A stretch of 64,000 bases of DNA from Tricholoma matsutake (lineage: Eukaryota > Basidiomycota > Agaricomycetes > Agaricales > Tricholomataceae). Location: contig AP026539.1 in the NCBI GenBank assembly GCA_026075535.2, forward strand, positions 10,540,001 to 10,604,000. Direction: 5' to 3'. The translations under genes and the position numbers were made by a program. Shown in pieces: positions 44,490 through 56,499 of this stretch. How positions within the stretch are numbered: position 1 is the stretch's first letter; every line of letters begins with the position of its first letter. The notes under the pieces were generated by a model. It did not search any database. It had not been told where the DNA came from and was given only the letters and a program-made list of their open reading frames with translations.

Positions 44490-47400
44490 GGCAAATGAAG
44501 AACAACTTGTGTTCCTCCAAAGTGAGCTGCACAAATTTCTAGAAAAGCAAAAACAGAAAAAACTGGCACTCTTTTGGCCTGCCCTACACCATGAATGGTT
44601 CTCTCATTGGTGATTAGAAGCTCATGACCCTGATATGCCAGTTGATTCCTATCAGGAAGGGGAACAGGCTCTCATTACCAAACAAAAAAAGGTAGGTTGA
44701 CATCTGTTGCACTAAACCCATCTTGAACAGAAGTTTCTCAGTGCCTCAAGTCCTGGTTTAATAATAATAAGATCAGTAAGCAGATGTGCAATGGGGTTAA
44801 ATGATTCCAAATTCAAATAAAACCACAACGTCGACCCCAACACCTGGAAATCTACTCCTGCCAATATTACAATGAGCATGTATGCTACAAGGTTAAGGCT
44901 GAAATCAAGGACAAGGGACTTACCCAGAAGCAAATCCTTAGCACAATCAAACAGCTCACTGTGGAAGCATTCGAAGCAGAATCAATGGAGTTGAAGGAGG
45001 CAGTATATGCTGAAGCAGCTGCTGCAAAGATTGCTAGAACTGACAATTCCAAATCAGAGGAAGTGCACATACCAGAAAGCTATGCTGCATACGTGCACTT
45101 TAACTTACATATCACAACAATTTAAACTGATCTGTGAATACTTACAGCGCCATTACAGCTTTACCAAATGTGTTAGACAATTTTTTCCAAGAACTGGCTC
45201 TCAGAACCGGGTGGATATTCACCATCCTGGCTGGAGGCCCAGAACCAATCAATGGCAGCAAGATCAGAACACTTGGGTAAGTATTTGTCACAATCATTGA
45301 TGTCCCCTTTGTAAATTATCTTCTTCAGGTACGATTGTGGAAAAATGATCTTGAGCTTTCTTTTGGAACAGCACACCCATCCTTCCAGGCTACTTTCTTA
45401 AAACCATTTGCTGGATTTGTCAAACATGTGTTTCATGAGTTCTATATTTTTTCTGTTGGAGTTTGGGCCTGAATATGTAATACTAGCTTCAAATGTGTGT
45501 GCAAGTTGTGCTATCATCATCAAGTCCAACAACATAGATGACTTGCCAACAACAGCGGTGGACATGGCTGCGCTGATAGGTTGTCTCCTCAGCTCAAAGG
45601 CTGATATGTCATTCTAACCACATTCTAATCACATTGGCTAACTCCTACAAGGTCCCAGATGCAGCGTGACCCAGTCTATCGATCGCAATATCATATCGAC
45701 TGCATCGAAACATCACCAGCAACATCAATCATATCAAGAACCCACATTGCACAACCTTAGGACTACGCCGAAAGCCCCTAAAACCCCTTCTAAATGACCA
45801 TTGAACATCCCCAATCATCTTCGAACAAACTGTGACCATGATTGAACATTGTCGACCATCGTCAAGCATCATTGATTGATATCGAGAGACTACGAGCGAC
45901 ATTGGGCACTGCATTCATTATCTATATGGTGGAAGACCATGCACTAGAACATATTCCAACTTGTGCTCAAACCTGCTGATCATAGGTCAGCCTCGCTTCA
46001 AGTCCCTATCATGTACAGAACCCGCTGGATGGATTACTGCGAGACTTAGCGCAGTTTATACACAAAGGACAGTCTCTTTTTAGTTCTTTCCCTTTATTAC
46101 TCCTTCATCATATGATACATCTCTTTCTTCTTTGGATTCCAGTCTCCTTTTTGGCCTTGTGCCTTAACTCATATCTTCTGCCTCATGTTCTACACATGTT
46201 TCTCATTCCATTTTAGGAAGTTTCTTTAAAACATATAAAACTCTGTAGTATCTACTAGAAAATACAAGAAATTGTCTTCACCTATCATCTTGTATACAGT
46301 TCTAAGCATCTGATCAACTTTCTAAACAATCTAAGTCTCTATGGGTTTTCTCGATTGATGAGAAACCTCTGCAATCATCGAATCCTCGATCCTCCTTCGA
46401 TCCTCTCGTTATTAGCACTAGCAACCCTTCCAACACTTTATAGCCATTTGCCATACCCTTCGTATACTACTATCAACCTATCGAAAGGTCCCCAGAATTC
46501 ACATATTGACCATCGACAATAAACTCGCTCACCGTCGATCTCATCGATTGCCCTCGATACCAATCGATACTCAATCGGACTGCGCCAAACACCTTTGTCT
46601 CTCATAGCACTACCTTCATGACTAGTATCAACTAGTTATCTACCCATAGGTTGGACCATGAACTTTTGGAATGACTCACACCCTTCCTCAGACTCGTCGC
46701 AAATATCATTGATTGCCTCATTGGCTGTTTTGGTGGTTTTCTCGGGTTGAGTATCATCAGCGCTCTCCAGCAGAGTCAACATGGAAACATTTTCCAGCAC
46801 TCATCAAGATTCTATTTCACTGGCACCTTCTATCTCCATGTCCTCCCTCACCTTCCAGAACAGTGGCAGACAATATACCTAGTTTCTTAGGTGCTATCTT
46901 TGACCCCTCTTATTCTGTGTTCCTACTGCAAGAGCATGTTTCTCAACATTCTATCATTGCATCCACCTCCTCACCAGATCTTCCTGCAGAAGATGTAATT
47001 GAACCCCTCTTGTGAAGCATATTCAATCCTGCAGATGGAGTATCATCAATACACAGATGCATGGGAACCCGCCCTTCTTTACCATATTCACACACCACCA
47101 AGCCACAGCTTGAACACCCACTGATGCTGGTGGATGGTCAATCTGCTGCTCACTTGGAGAATGCACCCTCACCTTTCATGTGCCCTTTGACCACCTCTCC
47201 ACCCAAAAATCAACATTCCCCTGCCTCGTGCGTCACCATCTATCTATCCAGTAGTTGCTGCTCCAGGTAGTGCACCAGCTGCTAACCTGTTGCCAGCTTC
47301 AGTACCTTTATCCATTGCTCCCTCCAGCAACAGTGACCCAAGGACAGCACAATCAACAAGGTCAACCATGGCCACCGTTCCAAAGAAATGCGCTGCGAAG

Positions 47401-48157
47401 CAAACTGCTCTTCCTACAGGGGAAGCTATGGGTGAAGGTGGAAGAAGTCAGCATCTGTGCAAGGCACCTGCAACCAAAGAGATTGTCCCTCTTATGGATG
47501 CATCATGGAAGGCATCAGAGTGGCTGCGACTTGCACATGAGTTCATCAAAGATAAAACTGCTGGACCGAGTTGGGATCAGTGGGTAACCATCTGGTTCAC
47601 ATTTGAAGGGACATTTTCTGCAGATGATGTTGTGTTGGTGGGTATAAGTGTTCTGGAGTGTTTCGTGTCATCTGTGCTGATGTAACCATTTTAGTCTAGG
47701 CTTCCTGAATGCAAAAGTCGACCTGAAGCTCTTTCTGGGTGGCTGCTCACAAGAGATTATGTCCATCCACTGGAGATATCTGACCCCACTGCATTTGGCC
47801 TGGAGTGGTTGGTCTGGTGGAATGCTTTGCAACCAGCATGGAGGAGATCATGCACCTGTGGCAATCTACCTGTTATGCTTGATCTGGAGCACCCATCAAG
47901 CCACAACATCCAGTCATTACACAAGGGCAGCCCCAACAGATTAGTCATGGTCTTGATCAGCTTGAAGTGCTGGCATTTGGCCAGTGGCAATGGTGACCTA
48001 TGGATGCAGGCAGTCGATGATCTGACTTCTTGTTTCATGGACGTGGCAGTTCCGATTCCAGCAAAGCCCAGCAACTCAAGGTAAACACTATAATTTCACA
48101 GTGTTGTTCCTTACACTGACATTTTTTCCTAGGGTGGCAAAGAAGAGAAAGATCTGA
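44490..48157 (+). pseudogene. Multi-exon agaricomycete family gene, broken by a solo LTR
   Basis: The N-terminal exon (to 44691, donor GTAGGT) has 'WANEEQLVFLQSELHKFL' and 'LALFWPALHHEWFSHW', the usual W-x-x-x-E-Q-x-x-F-L ... F-W-P..W-F start of a repeated nuclear-type family. Then 'QKQILSTIKQLTVEAFEAES', 'LPNVLDNFFQELALRTGWIFTILAGGPEP' (ends 45275, GTAAGT), and 'NNIDDLPTTAVDMAAL'. The last is rejoined to 'SSRVNMETFSS' after removing the LTR. Near the 3' end 'AFGLEWLVWWNALQPAWR' and 'SPNRLVMVLISLKCW' fit the family C-terminus. A final exon (48133-48157) gives a basic VAKKRKI tail. Stops are present. Function unknown. Confidence 0.6.
45574..46759 (+). mobile_element. Solo LTR of the gypsy E family
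   Basis: TGATAGGTTGTCTCC ... GTTGAGTATCATCA, inverted relative to 52004-53160 and similar throughout. The target duplication is GCGC (45570-45573 and 46760-46763). Removing LTR plus one copy restores GCT GCG CTC TCC in the host exon. It carries the ATACACAAAGGACAGTCTC block seen in all members. Confidence 0.9.
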
Positions 48158-48159
48158 AG

Positions 48160-49530
48160 ATTCTACCTCTCATGTCTGTAATCTCAGTAGTTCACATATT
48201 TTGTACAATTGTCTTGGTCACTCTTGGTTACATTACCAGGGCCATGCATGCTGGGCTTGGTAATTTCAGTACTTTCACAAGTCTTGTGTCAGAACTTTCC
48301 AGATGTGGTTGTAACCAGTCTGTGATTAGATTCAATTGTAACACTGATTGAGACCAATCAAATTATTGTAATCACTGTGCCTGGTTGCAACCTGAGTTGT
48401 AACTGAGTGGGTGTGACCACAACCAGAGCAACTGCATACTAGAGTTCACATAGAATCAAGAACAAGAGAAAGTTGATCATATAAACTTATTAGAGAGTAC
48501 TTGCAACCAAGATTCTAAAATAACTTTCCTACTGTCAAATTTCAGACAGCTTTATATTGTATTTGGAGGTAGACACCTTATTGCCTAATGTATTGACCTC
48601 ATGCTTTACATATTTATAAGTGGATATGGTATAGTGGTTTTAATATAGTGTAGTGTAAATAAGTACAAATTTGATAATACAAGGTTGTGTGTTCGATTCC
48701 TGATAATGGCATTCTCTAGTTTCACTAATAGGCAATTCAGAATATCAATAAACAAATAACAATACAACACAAATATTCTTTTTGTTCCATGATCAAGCCA
48801 ATTTCAACCGGATGCCAGCTGCAGTTGCAACAAGAACTCATTGATTATTTGTGATTGTGATTTCATTTCTGATCGGACTGCCCACAACTGGCAACAACCA
48901 GTCAAAACCTATTTTAGAAAGTTCCAACATGTTTCTTGGAGTCATCGCTTCTTACTATGTTATTGTGAATATAATGTCATGATTGTTCCTATGCCAAAGG
49001 TGGCTGTTAGTTATTTCCCAACAACCTGACTCTAGTTGTTCACCATGATATTTGCAACATGTTATCATAGTTGCTAAGGACTTGAAAGGAGTGGAAGCAG
49101 GGGAGCAAAAAAAATCCTGCTGGCTATGTTTTCATGAACTATCATTTTCGAGCATGATGGTTGTTAACATTTCAATGCCCATCATTGATCGCAAACTATT
49201 AATACCCTGCACTGCCAAGCTGCTATTCCAGATCACTCCCAGATCTATATTTCAGGAATGGTGATGAATTGATTGACAGAAAAGAATCCTGGATATGAAA
49301 GGTTTTATTAGGGCAGGGGGGTGCAACCCAAATGGGTGGTGGGGAATTGTGCCCAATGTTGGACAGGGACCACATGCACCCACCATAATCTGAACATCAT
49401 GTGGATTTGTGATATATAATGTTGACCTGTAATTACAGTCCTGCATATATCATGCTATAACCTGTTATTACAGTTCTTTTATATATCAAAAGGATGTAAT
49501 AGCCTGATGTGATGAGCTATTAGACTGGGG
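48160..49530. other. Mostly featureless stretch
   Basis: 48300-48440 has several GGTTG(T/C)AACC / GGTTGTAACC words in both orientations. A tRNA-like unit lies at 48622. No gene is supported. Confidence 0.4.
48622..48710 (+). ncRNA. tRNA-like pol III unit
   Basis: TGGTATAGTGG (48627) fits an A box, and GTGTTCGATTCC (about 48688) fits a B box. The spacing of about 60 bp is that of tRNA genes. The anticodon arm region is AT-rich and does not fold well. Likely a SINE head or a decayed tRNA. Confidence 0.4.
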
Positions 49531-49534
49531 TAGT

Positions 49535-50708
49535 GACTACAAAGAATCTTGTAATTTTGCCTCCATGACAACAGGCCCAAAATATAGTCCAGCATTGTGC
49601 AATGTCACTGACATGTAGGCAATAGCATGGGTACTCCCGCAAGTACCCAGAGCTCTACCCATACCCATACCCACATGGGTAGAAACCCGTCGACCTGCGG
49701 GTTGATATGCAGTGGGTACAGGCAGGTACCGGTGGGTGTCGATTCCTGCATGGGTTTTGTAGCACCCCCAGGCCAAGTATATAAATTATAAAAATTAATT
49801 GTATCTAAACTAAGTATTCTAAGTGTACTAAAATCCACCCCACCTCGCATTTGTGAGCGAGAGGGGGGTGGTGGTCATGACTTCATGCTAGTAACATTAG
49901 TTAGTAGGAATATAAAAAAAAGACAAGAAAAATAATAAACTTATAGCCCAGTGGTGGGCGCAGGTGCTGGGTTGGTGCTGTCATTTCCTCCTCCTCCTCC
50001 TTGTCCCCTCATCCCCCTCCTTGTTGTCCTGAATCATCGTCATCTGGTCGTGGTCCTGGTCGTGGTCATCATAGTTGTGGTCATCGTGGTCCTAGTTGTC
50101 GTCGCCCTCCATCCCCCCTGGTTCATCATTAAGCACCCATGATCCATCCTATGAGCAGGGGCTCACAGCGGTGTGGCGGGTGCTGGGTTGGCTTCATCAT
50201 CCTGTTGTTGCTGTTTTGTCATTGTTGGTAGTTCTGAACTAGTTGGTAGCTAAAAATGATTGTTAGCAACAACTTTTTGGTGATGGGTAGGACACGGGTT
50301 GCAGGTTGGTATTCCATGACCCGTACCCATACCCATGACCCATATGGGTTACCCATACCCATGCTATTGTCTACTGACATGAATATGGTGCTTGGAGTAG
50401 AAATATTACTTGCTAGCACCCAATCTCTTGATATCCAATCAAAGAACACTGTAACCAACACCGTCAAAACTGGTATTATTGCTCAGGAGGCTGGTTGCAG
50501 TGCTGAAGTTCTAACTCCTGCATTGGACAACAGGATGCATGGGGTTCATGATGATTTTGAGATGGGCAAATCAGCACCAGTCATTGGTGAGTGCTTTTAC
50601 ATTGTAAATTCTCACAGCTTAGTTGACTTCCAGATCCTTCAAATGAAACATGCACAACAGATATGCAGGACCATTGATATAACCCTGGGTCCCTATGCCA
50701 ACCCTTAG
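49535..50708 (+). pseudogene. ORF of unknown function split by a hAT element
   Basis: 49538-49615 reads 'ESCNFASMTTGPKYSPALCNVTDM'-like text and continues without frame change at 50382 ('NMVLGVEILLASTQSLDIQSKN') once the element and one TSD are removed. It then runs open to the TAG at 50708. I do not recognise the family. Confidence 0.45.
49616..50373. mobile_element. Non-autonomous hAT-like transposon, 758 bp
   Basis: Ends are TAGGCAATAGCATGGGTA and, reversed, TAGACAATAGCATGGGTA; perfect 8-bp target duplication CTGACATG (49608-49615, 50374-50381). Subterminal ACCCATACCCATACCC words occur at both ends. The interior has GTCGTGGTC repeats and a 'GAGCAGGGGCTCAC' module also found in 56064-57487. 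No ORF of its own. Confidence 0.9.
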
Positions 50709-50801
50709 TATGCACAGCAGCCTCTACTTACTTAGGTCTGTCCTGCCAGCGTTTGCTAACAAAAGTTTTGTGTTCTACATTAAGTCCTACTATTAGCAGA
50801 A

Positions 50802-51105
50802 CTAGGCAGCTATACCTTTCATTGACATCAACCTTTCCACATTCCAAGTAGTTTGAGTTACAGCCCCATCAACAACAATCACCTCAATATCTTCCCTCGC
50901 AGGAATAGCACCTTGGTCAACCTGATCTGACTCATCAAAATCATAGACTTCACCGTTGAGAACTTCTGTGCTGTCCGCATCAGGCAATGGATGCTCCTTT
51001 AGCTGCTTTTCAAACTCAACAAACTCTGTCTCAACCTCATCAAGACTGAAATCCTCTGGATCATCAAAGAAATCATCAAAGGTCTTGGAAGAAACTGTGA
51101 GAGGG
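50802..51105 (-). pseudogene. Acidic C-terminal exon of an unidentified gene
   Basis: Minus text from 51105 is 'SSKTFDDFFDDPEDFSLDEVETEFVEFEKQL' to 'NVERLMSMKGIAA' and a stop at 50802. It is compositionally protein-like and open for about 95 codons. The upstream part of the longer frame runs through a GGTATGGGTA patch and is not coding. Confidence 0.35.
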
Positions 51106-51113
51106 GATGTAAG

Positions 51114-51610
51114 TAAGGTATGACACGGGTATGGGTAACACTGTGACAATGTGGTCACAGGTATGCATGGGTATGCATGTCCTACCCTTCCTGTAGGCCC
51201 AAATTCTTCTGCATCTCTAACCCCCCGACTGACTTTGTTCCCTTCCTGGCATTCCTCTAAATCTTCTCTTGCATCGTCACTGCCTCCTAACCCCATCAGA
51301 TCCCCTGATTCATTCCATCCTCTTTTCCTTTCCTGTAAAATGCTCCTGTCTGAGTCTGTCACCCCATGGCTATGCTTCATTCCCCAGGCCCTGTGCGTGA
51401 TGGGCATACTTGGAGTGATGGTAAACTGTGTTGGTGATGATGTTGGCAATGGTGACCCAGTTGGCGTCAATTGTAGCTAGGGTGTAACATGGGTCACACT
51501 GTGGGTAAGATTTTCCCACACTGCACCTGTACCTGTCAAAATCACACCCATTTGAACACTGCAACCATGGTTGCCAGTTTTTTACCATGGTTATTTTGAG
51601 AATACCACAG
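51114..51610. mobile_element. Unpaired hAT-like ends with GGTATGGGTA patches
   Basis: TAAGGTATGACACGGGTATGGG at 51114 and TAGGGTGTAACATGGGT at 51479 both look like left ends of the hAT-like family. I could not match either with a right end or an 8-bp duplication (candidate octamers GATGTAAG and ATTGTAGC do not recur nearby). Possibly truncated copies. Confidence 0.4.
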
Positions 51611-52003
51611 GTCTGATTCACCATGGTAACTACCTGCCATTTTTCCAGTTTATTTAGAGGTGTGTGCAGTTGATTACATTGCTACTCACTGGGACCTTAT
51701 AAATTGACAGGGCCATCTCTGATAGCCAGAGAGGACAGATGTAGATGGATAGAGATCATGGTACATATCAAAGTGGATGTGCAAAGCAACATTGTAACCC
51801 CTCCTTGGAATGCTGTGTCAGCTCATCTGTAACCCCTTCTGTTCACTGGCATGTTCATTCTATCTGTTGTCGCTTATCTCCACCTTGTACTTGCCCCTCC
51901 CCTTTACATCCAATATTATCAGGATGCATGCCAACATTGTTTCTGAAGACAATGAATGCCCCACATGTTCCAAGTACTTCCAAACTATCCAGGCCAGGAA
52001 CGC
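51611..52003. other. Stretch without a recognised gene
   Basis: Short plus-strand frames only. 'NECPTCSKYFQTIQARN' just before the LTR may be the end of a gene interrupted by element E, but it is too short to assign. Confidence 0.3.
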
Positions 52004-53160
52004 TGATGATACTCAACCCGGGAAAACCACCAAAACAGCCAATGAGGCAACTGATGATATTTGCATGAGTCAGAGGAAGGGTGCGAGACGTTCTGAATGT
52101 TTGTGGTCCAACCTATGGGAAGACAACTAGTTGGTACTAGTCGTAAAGGTAGTTCTATAAGAGATGAAGGTGTTTGGTGTGGTCTGATGGAGTATCAATC
52201 GATGGCAAACGATGTTTATCGTTGAGGGTTGATGTGTGAGGTCTAAGGACTTTTGGTGGATCAATAGTATACGAAGGTTGTAGCCGATGGCTATGAAGTG
52301 TTGGAATGGTTACTAGTGCTAATGATAAGAGGATCAAAGGAAGATCAAGGACAACAATGGTTGCAGAGGTTTCTCATTGATTGAGAAAACTCATAGAAGC
52401 TTAGGTTGCTTTAGAGGATAGATCAGATGCTTAGAACTTTATACAAGGCGATATGTGAAGATGATTTCTTGTATTTCCAAGTAGATACTACAGAGTTTTA
52501 TATGTTTTAAAGAAACTTTCTAAAATGGTATAAGAAACATGTGTAGAACATGAGGCAAAAGATATGAGTTAAGACACAAGGCCTAAAGGAGACTGGAATC
52601 CGAACAAGAAAGAGATATATCATATGATGGAGGAGTAATAAAGGGTATAGAACTAAAAAGAGACTGTCCTTTGTGTATAAACCATGCTAAGTCTCGCAAT
52701 AATCTGTCCAGCAGGTTCTGTATGCAATAGGGACTTGGAATGAGGCTGACCTACTATCAGCAGGTTTGAGCACGAGTTGGAATACTTTGTGGTGCATGGT
52801 ATTCCACCATTTAGATAACGAATGTGGCACCCGATGTCACTTGTAGTCTCTCAATATTGATTGATAACACTTGACAATGGTCGACGATGTTCAATCACAG
52901 TCGCGGTTGTTCGAAGTTGATCAGGGATGTTCGATGGTCATTTAGAGGGATCTTAGGGGATTTTGAGGTAGTCCTAAGGTTGTGCAATGTGGTTTCTTGG
53001 TACGATTGATGTCGCTGGTGATGTTTTGATGTGGTTGATTTGATATTGTGGTCGATAGACTGGGTCATGCTGCATCTGGGACATTGTAGGAGTTAGCCAA
53101 TGTGATTAGAATGTGGTTGAAATGGTGAATCAGCCTTTGAGCTGAGGAGACAACCTATCA
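52004..53160 (-). repeat. 3' LTR of gypsy E
   Basis: Minus-strand TGATAGGTTG ... GTTGAGTATCATCA, about 1157 bp. Homologous to the solo copies at 5656, 9699 and 45574. The purine tract lies just inside at 53161. Confidence 0.9.
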
Positions 53161-53178
53161 TCCTCCCCCTTACTAAAA
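53161..53178 (-). promoter_or_regulatory. 3' polypurine tract of gypsy E
   Basis: Minus-strand TTTTAGTAAGGGGGAGGA immediately precedes the TGATAGG start of the LTR. Sixteen bases of it recur inside pol (58051-58067). Confidence 0.8.
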
Positions 53179-53248
53179 TTCTGACCATCCCAGTCAGTCG
53201 AGCCAAAATAACTGGGTCATGTGACATTGTTGATCGTTGATTTAAGGG

Positions 53249-54683
53249 GTGTCATGGTTCGAACTTTTCTCCTTCTATTCGATCTCCTTCATCAACCTCC
53301 TCAACAGTATGTCCATCCTTGCTGAGCTTGCTGTTCCCATCCTTGACCATGCAAAATTGATGCCCAAGGCTGGCAAGGCTGAAGAGTTCGACTTCAAAAT
53401 CTGGGGTCAAATTTTTTGTGAGAAAATGGTGTGTTTTTCCCTTTTCTTCATTTATCTGCATCCTGACCTCGTTGATAGGCTGAATACGATGATCTGATCT
53501 GATCATTCAATGAGGCATGCAACAACCGTGTGCAGGCGACATTGGACAAGGCAATCAGCCTGTTCACACCATTCGCTTGTGAGGGCTGGCTTTCTTGGGG
53601 GGGCAAGTATCCTTTCAAGGAGTACTTGAGGAAAATTTAGGGAGAGAGGCAGAGAGAGGAGGAGAGGGTGGCTTGGCAGGTGGCCATCAAGGCCAAATTG
53701 AAGAGGATTGAGGAGTGACAGAATGCACTGGTCAATGCACATCGAGTGTTCTTGGATGAAGTCCAGACCAAGACCATTTTGAAGGACGAATTTTGCGATC
53801 GGACTGCTGCACTCGAGGTGATGCACCTCTTGATCGATGGAGACAAGGCCAAAGAAGAACCTCTGGTTGATGACCTACCAGTTGTCGAGCAGATCATTGA
53901 GAAGAGGAAGGCCAAGATGAGATGGATGAGGAGGAGGAGGGAGAAGATGAGCTCGATCAGGAGCCCATGGTTGCAAGGCATGTGCAATTGGAGGAAGGTG
54001 ATCTGATTGCCTTCCATGGGCTGGTAAGTCTTCTTTTTATGTCGATATTGTTCAAACTAATCAGGCTTTCAATTTTGATTTAGTGTGATCATTGCGCAAG
54101 ATTGAGGACATCGCAGGAATGCATTGTCGAGGAGGGCACACCAAAGTGCAAATGATGCACTCAAGGGCTTCAGGGGTGTTACTGGGAGGGAGTGTCAAGG
54201 CAAGGACTCTGATGAGGTGAGTTGAGGAAAAAGGTGGGCTCCAAGTGAGCAACAAAGAGTACAGGGGAGTCAACGGAGTTACCAACTCCAAGGCATAGTA
54301 AGTGAAATTGCTCGATAACCACTACAATCACTAATTTGTGTGATTACTTAGCCATACACATCCGGGCTATCCAGCCTATCAAGAATGTGGAGGCCAGGCC
54401 CTCAAAAGTCAACAAATGCCCAAAATGAATGAAGAAGGTGAAGGTGAAGTCAGTGGAGAAGGAGAAGGGGAAGGGAAAAGCGAGAGAGCTCAAAGTCAAA
54501 CCCGAGATTGCAGGTCTGGTCGAGGGGGCATTGATGGTGGTTGAGGACAAGATGACACAGTCAGATGCAGCACAACTCCATTGTTGATATCTTGTGGAAG
54601 TGCTGGTGCAAAAAAAGCTGGAGGTGGAGGTACTGATGGAGGAAATTGAGGTTTTGGAGAGGAAGTGGGAGGAATCCCAGTAG
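53249..54683 (+). pseudogene. Antisense coiled-coil/Cys-cluster gene of gypsy E
   Basis: It lies on the strand opposite to pol, between the pol stop (54999) and the PPT (53161). Exon 1 (53249-54023) reads 'LAVPILDHAKLMPKAGKAEEFDFKIWGQIFCEKM', 'YLHPDLVDRL', 'ATLDKAISLFTPFACEGW', then a long charged helix. Donor GTAAGT is at 54024 and acceptor TTTAG at 54083. Exon 2 encodes C-x2-C-x8-C-x8-C-x2-C-x6-C ('CDHCARLRTSQEC' start), with TGA at the Arg between Cys 4 and 5. The C-terminal exon has a Lys-rich run and a coiled coil ('MEEIEVLERKWEES') to a TAG at 54681. A 5-bp repeat near 53490 and another slip near 53900 shift the frame. The arrangement suggests a DNA-binding, dimerising accessory protein; that is inference. 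Confidence 0.6.
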
Positions 54684-54998
54684 TAATATGTTTTATTGGT
54701 TTTAATTTTATTGTTTTTCTTGTGTCCGAAGGTTTGAATTGAGAAATATTGTGTATGATCGAAGCCAAGAAATGTACGATATATGTGAAAAAAAACATAG
54801 GAGAGAAAAAGAAAGTAAGATGGATGATTTATCAAAACAAGACATAGGGGAAAGGCTCAGAACTCCTTCATAGCCAAAAAACCCCATCAAGCTTGCGCAA
54901 ACATGTTTCAAATGATATTGTGACTTGTAATAGTACACTGTTATAAGATCAAGAGTTTGTTTCAATATCGCAAGTAAGGAAAATAAAAGAAAAATGCT

Positions 54999-56063
54999 CT
55001 ATTCGTCTTCATCGAGGTCAGGAATACCTTTGTCAATGTCTCCATCAATGTCTGATGTTGTTTGAAGTTGTTTGAGTTGACAATCATCGATATCAAAGAA
55101 GTCCGGAGGAAGGGGAATTGATTTTTGTGCTAGATATGGTAGAACTTGGAAAGCAGCTACTGGTCGATGAAGAACTGAACCATTGAGCTTGCAAAGAATA
55201 TTAGCGCCACCATAGTTTTGTGCAATAACAATGAGTGGGCCAAGGTATTGAGCTTGCATTTTTTGATTAAGGGCTTTCTCAATCTGTGTGTTTCACATGA
55301 GTGTCTCGAATCATTTGCTTGTGAACTTCTTTGAAGCATTTCGCAGCTTCTCATCAAGTGGTGTAGACTCTAGAGTAGAGTACTTCAAGATCAGTTGAGC
55401 GTTTCTGTAGTGCAATAGCACATTGGGCAATGAGATCAGTGGAGGAAAGTATCGAGTTGGGTGGCAGCTGTAGATATGTCGCTTCTGAGATGTCGAGAGG
55501 GATGAGTGGATGAGAACCTGTGATTGCAAAATAGGGCGAACAGCCCATTCGTTTTTGAACTGTTACCTGTTCTGCCCAAAAGACCGAGTGGGTCCCAACA
55601 AACCATCAAGTTTGATTGCCATTGACAGCCTTGTAAAGTGACTGTTGTACGTTGAAGTGGGCTTGTTTGACGAGGCCATTGGCGCAAGAATTGTATCCAC
55701 TTATCCAAATGTGATTGATATGATATCACTTCACCAAGTATTCGAGAGCAGCAAGAAATGCTGGGCTGTTGTCAGTAACAATTTCATAAAGCGAGCCCCA
55801 TCAACAAATGATTTCTTTGAAGATCCAATTGCCGATGGTCTTTGCTGTTTCATTGTGAAGCATCCTGAATTCTGGCCAGTATGATATCGAACATCAACCT
55901 TGTACTATATAGCGATATCCACCAGAAGGCAGCATGTGCATTGTATTGATGTAGACTTTTCTGAATAGAGGGGTGGGGGTGGCAATGATTGGTGGAATAA
56001 GGAGATTTCAAGTCTGTTGCAACTGACAGTAATGGTACGTTTGGATATACCATGCGATATTGG
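54999..56063 (-). pseudogene. Gypsy E integrase
   Basis: 'CQLQQT*NLLIPPIIATPTPLF' gives the tail of the zinc finger. The core follows: 'VYINTMHMLPSGGYRYIVQG' (first Asp to Asn), 'EIVTDNSPAFLAAL' (second Asp kept), 'CANGLVKQAHFNVQQSL' (Glu to Lys). Then 'FWAEQVTVQKRMGCSPYF' and, at 55259-54999, the C-terminal 'YLGPLIVIAQNYGGANILCKLNG' module. At least five TGAs fall where relatives have Arg. Not functional. Confidence 0.9.
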
Positions 56064-56499
56064 TAGTGTTTTAAGGTCTGGTTCAGTCCAGTCTTTCGAC
56101 CCCAAAGTGGGCTAACTGGGACCGTAACTGGTCCATACTGCAAGCCCAAGTGACATAGACCAGTTTAAACTGGTTTTTGTCCCATCTTTTTGAGTATTAA
56201 CTTAATTCTATTATATACTAAATAAAACTAATTACATTTACATGCTGCAAGCAGTTGCTCACAGCTGTGGTGTAAGAGAATGAAAAAGAAATAGAAAAAA
56301 GAAATAGAAATAGAAATAGAAAAAAACAAATTAAAAAACAAGAAAACAAGTCCACCTGCGAGCAGGGGCTCACGAGGCTGGACAGCGGTGCTGGGGAAGA
56401 CACATCAGTAGAAAACCACCCCTTCATCTTGCATTTTGAGCGAAGGAGGGGCGGGTGTTGCATTGTCGCTGTCTCGTGGTCCCCGTTCATCCTTGTTGT

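Noticed and set aside
51106..51113. GATGTAAG as a target duplication of a hAT element starting at 51114
   Set aside because: I found no second copy next to a matching right end in the following 2 kb; GATGTAGA at 51734 is not adjacent to a terminal repeat.
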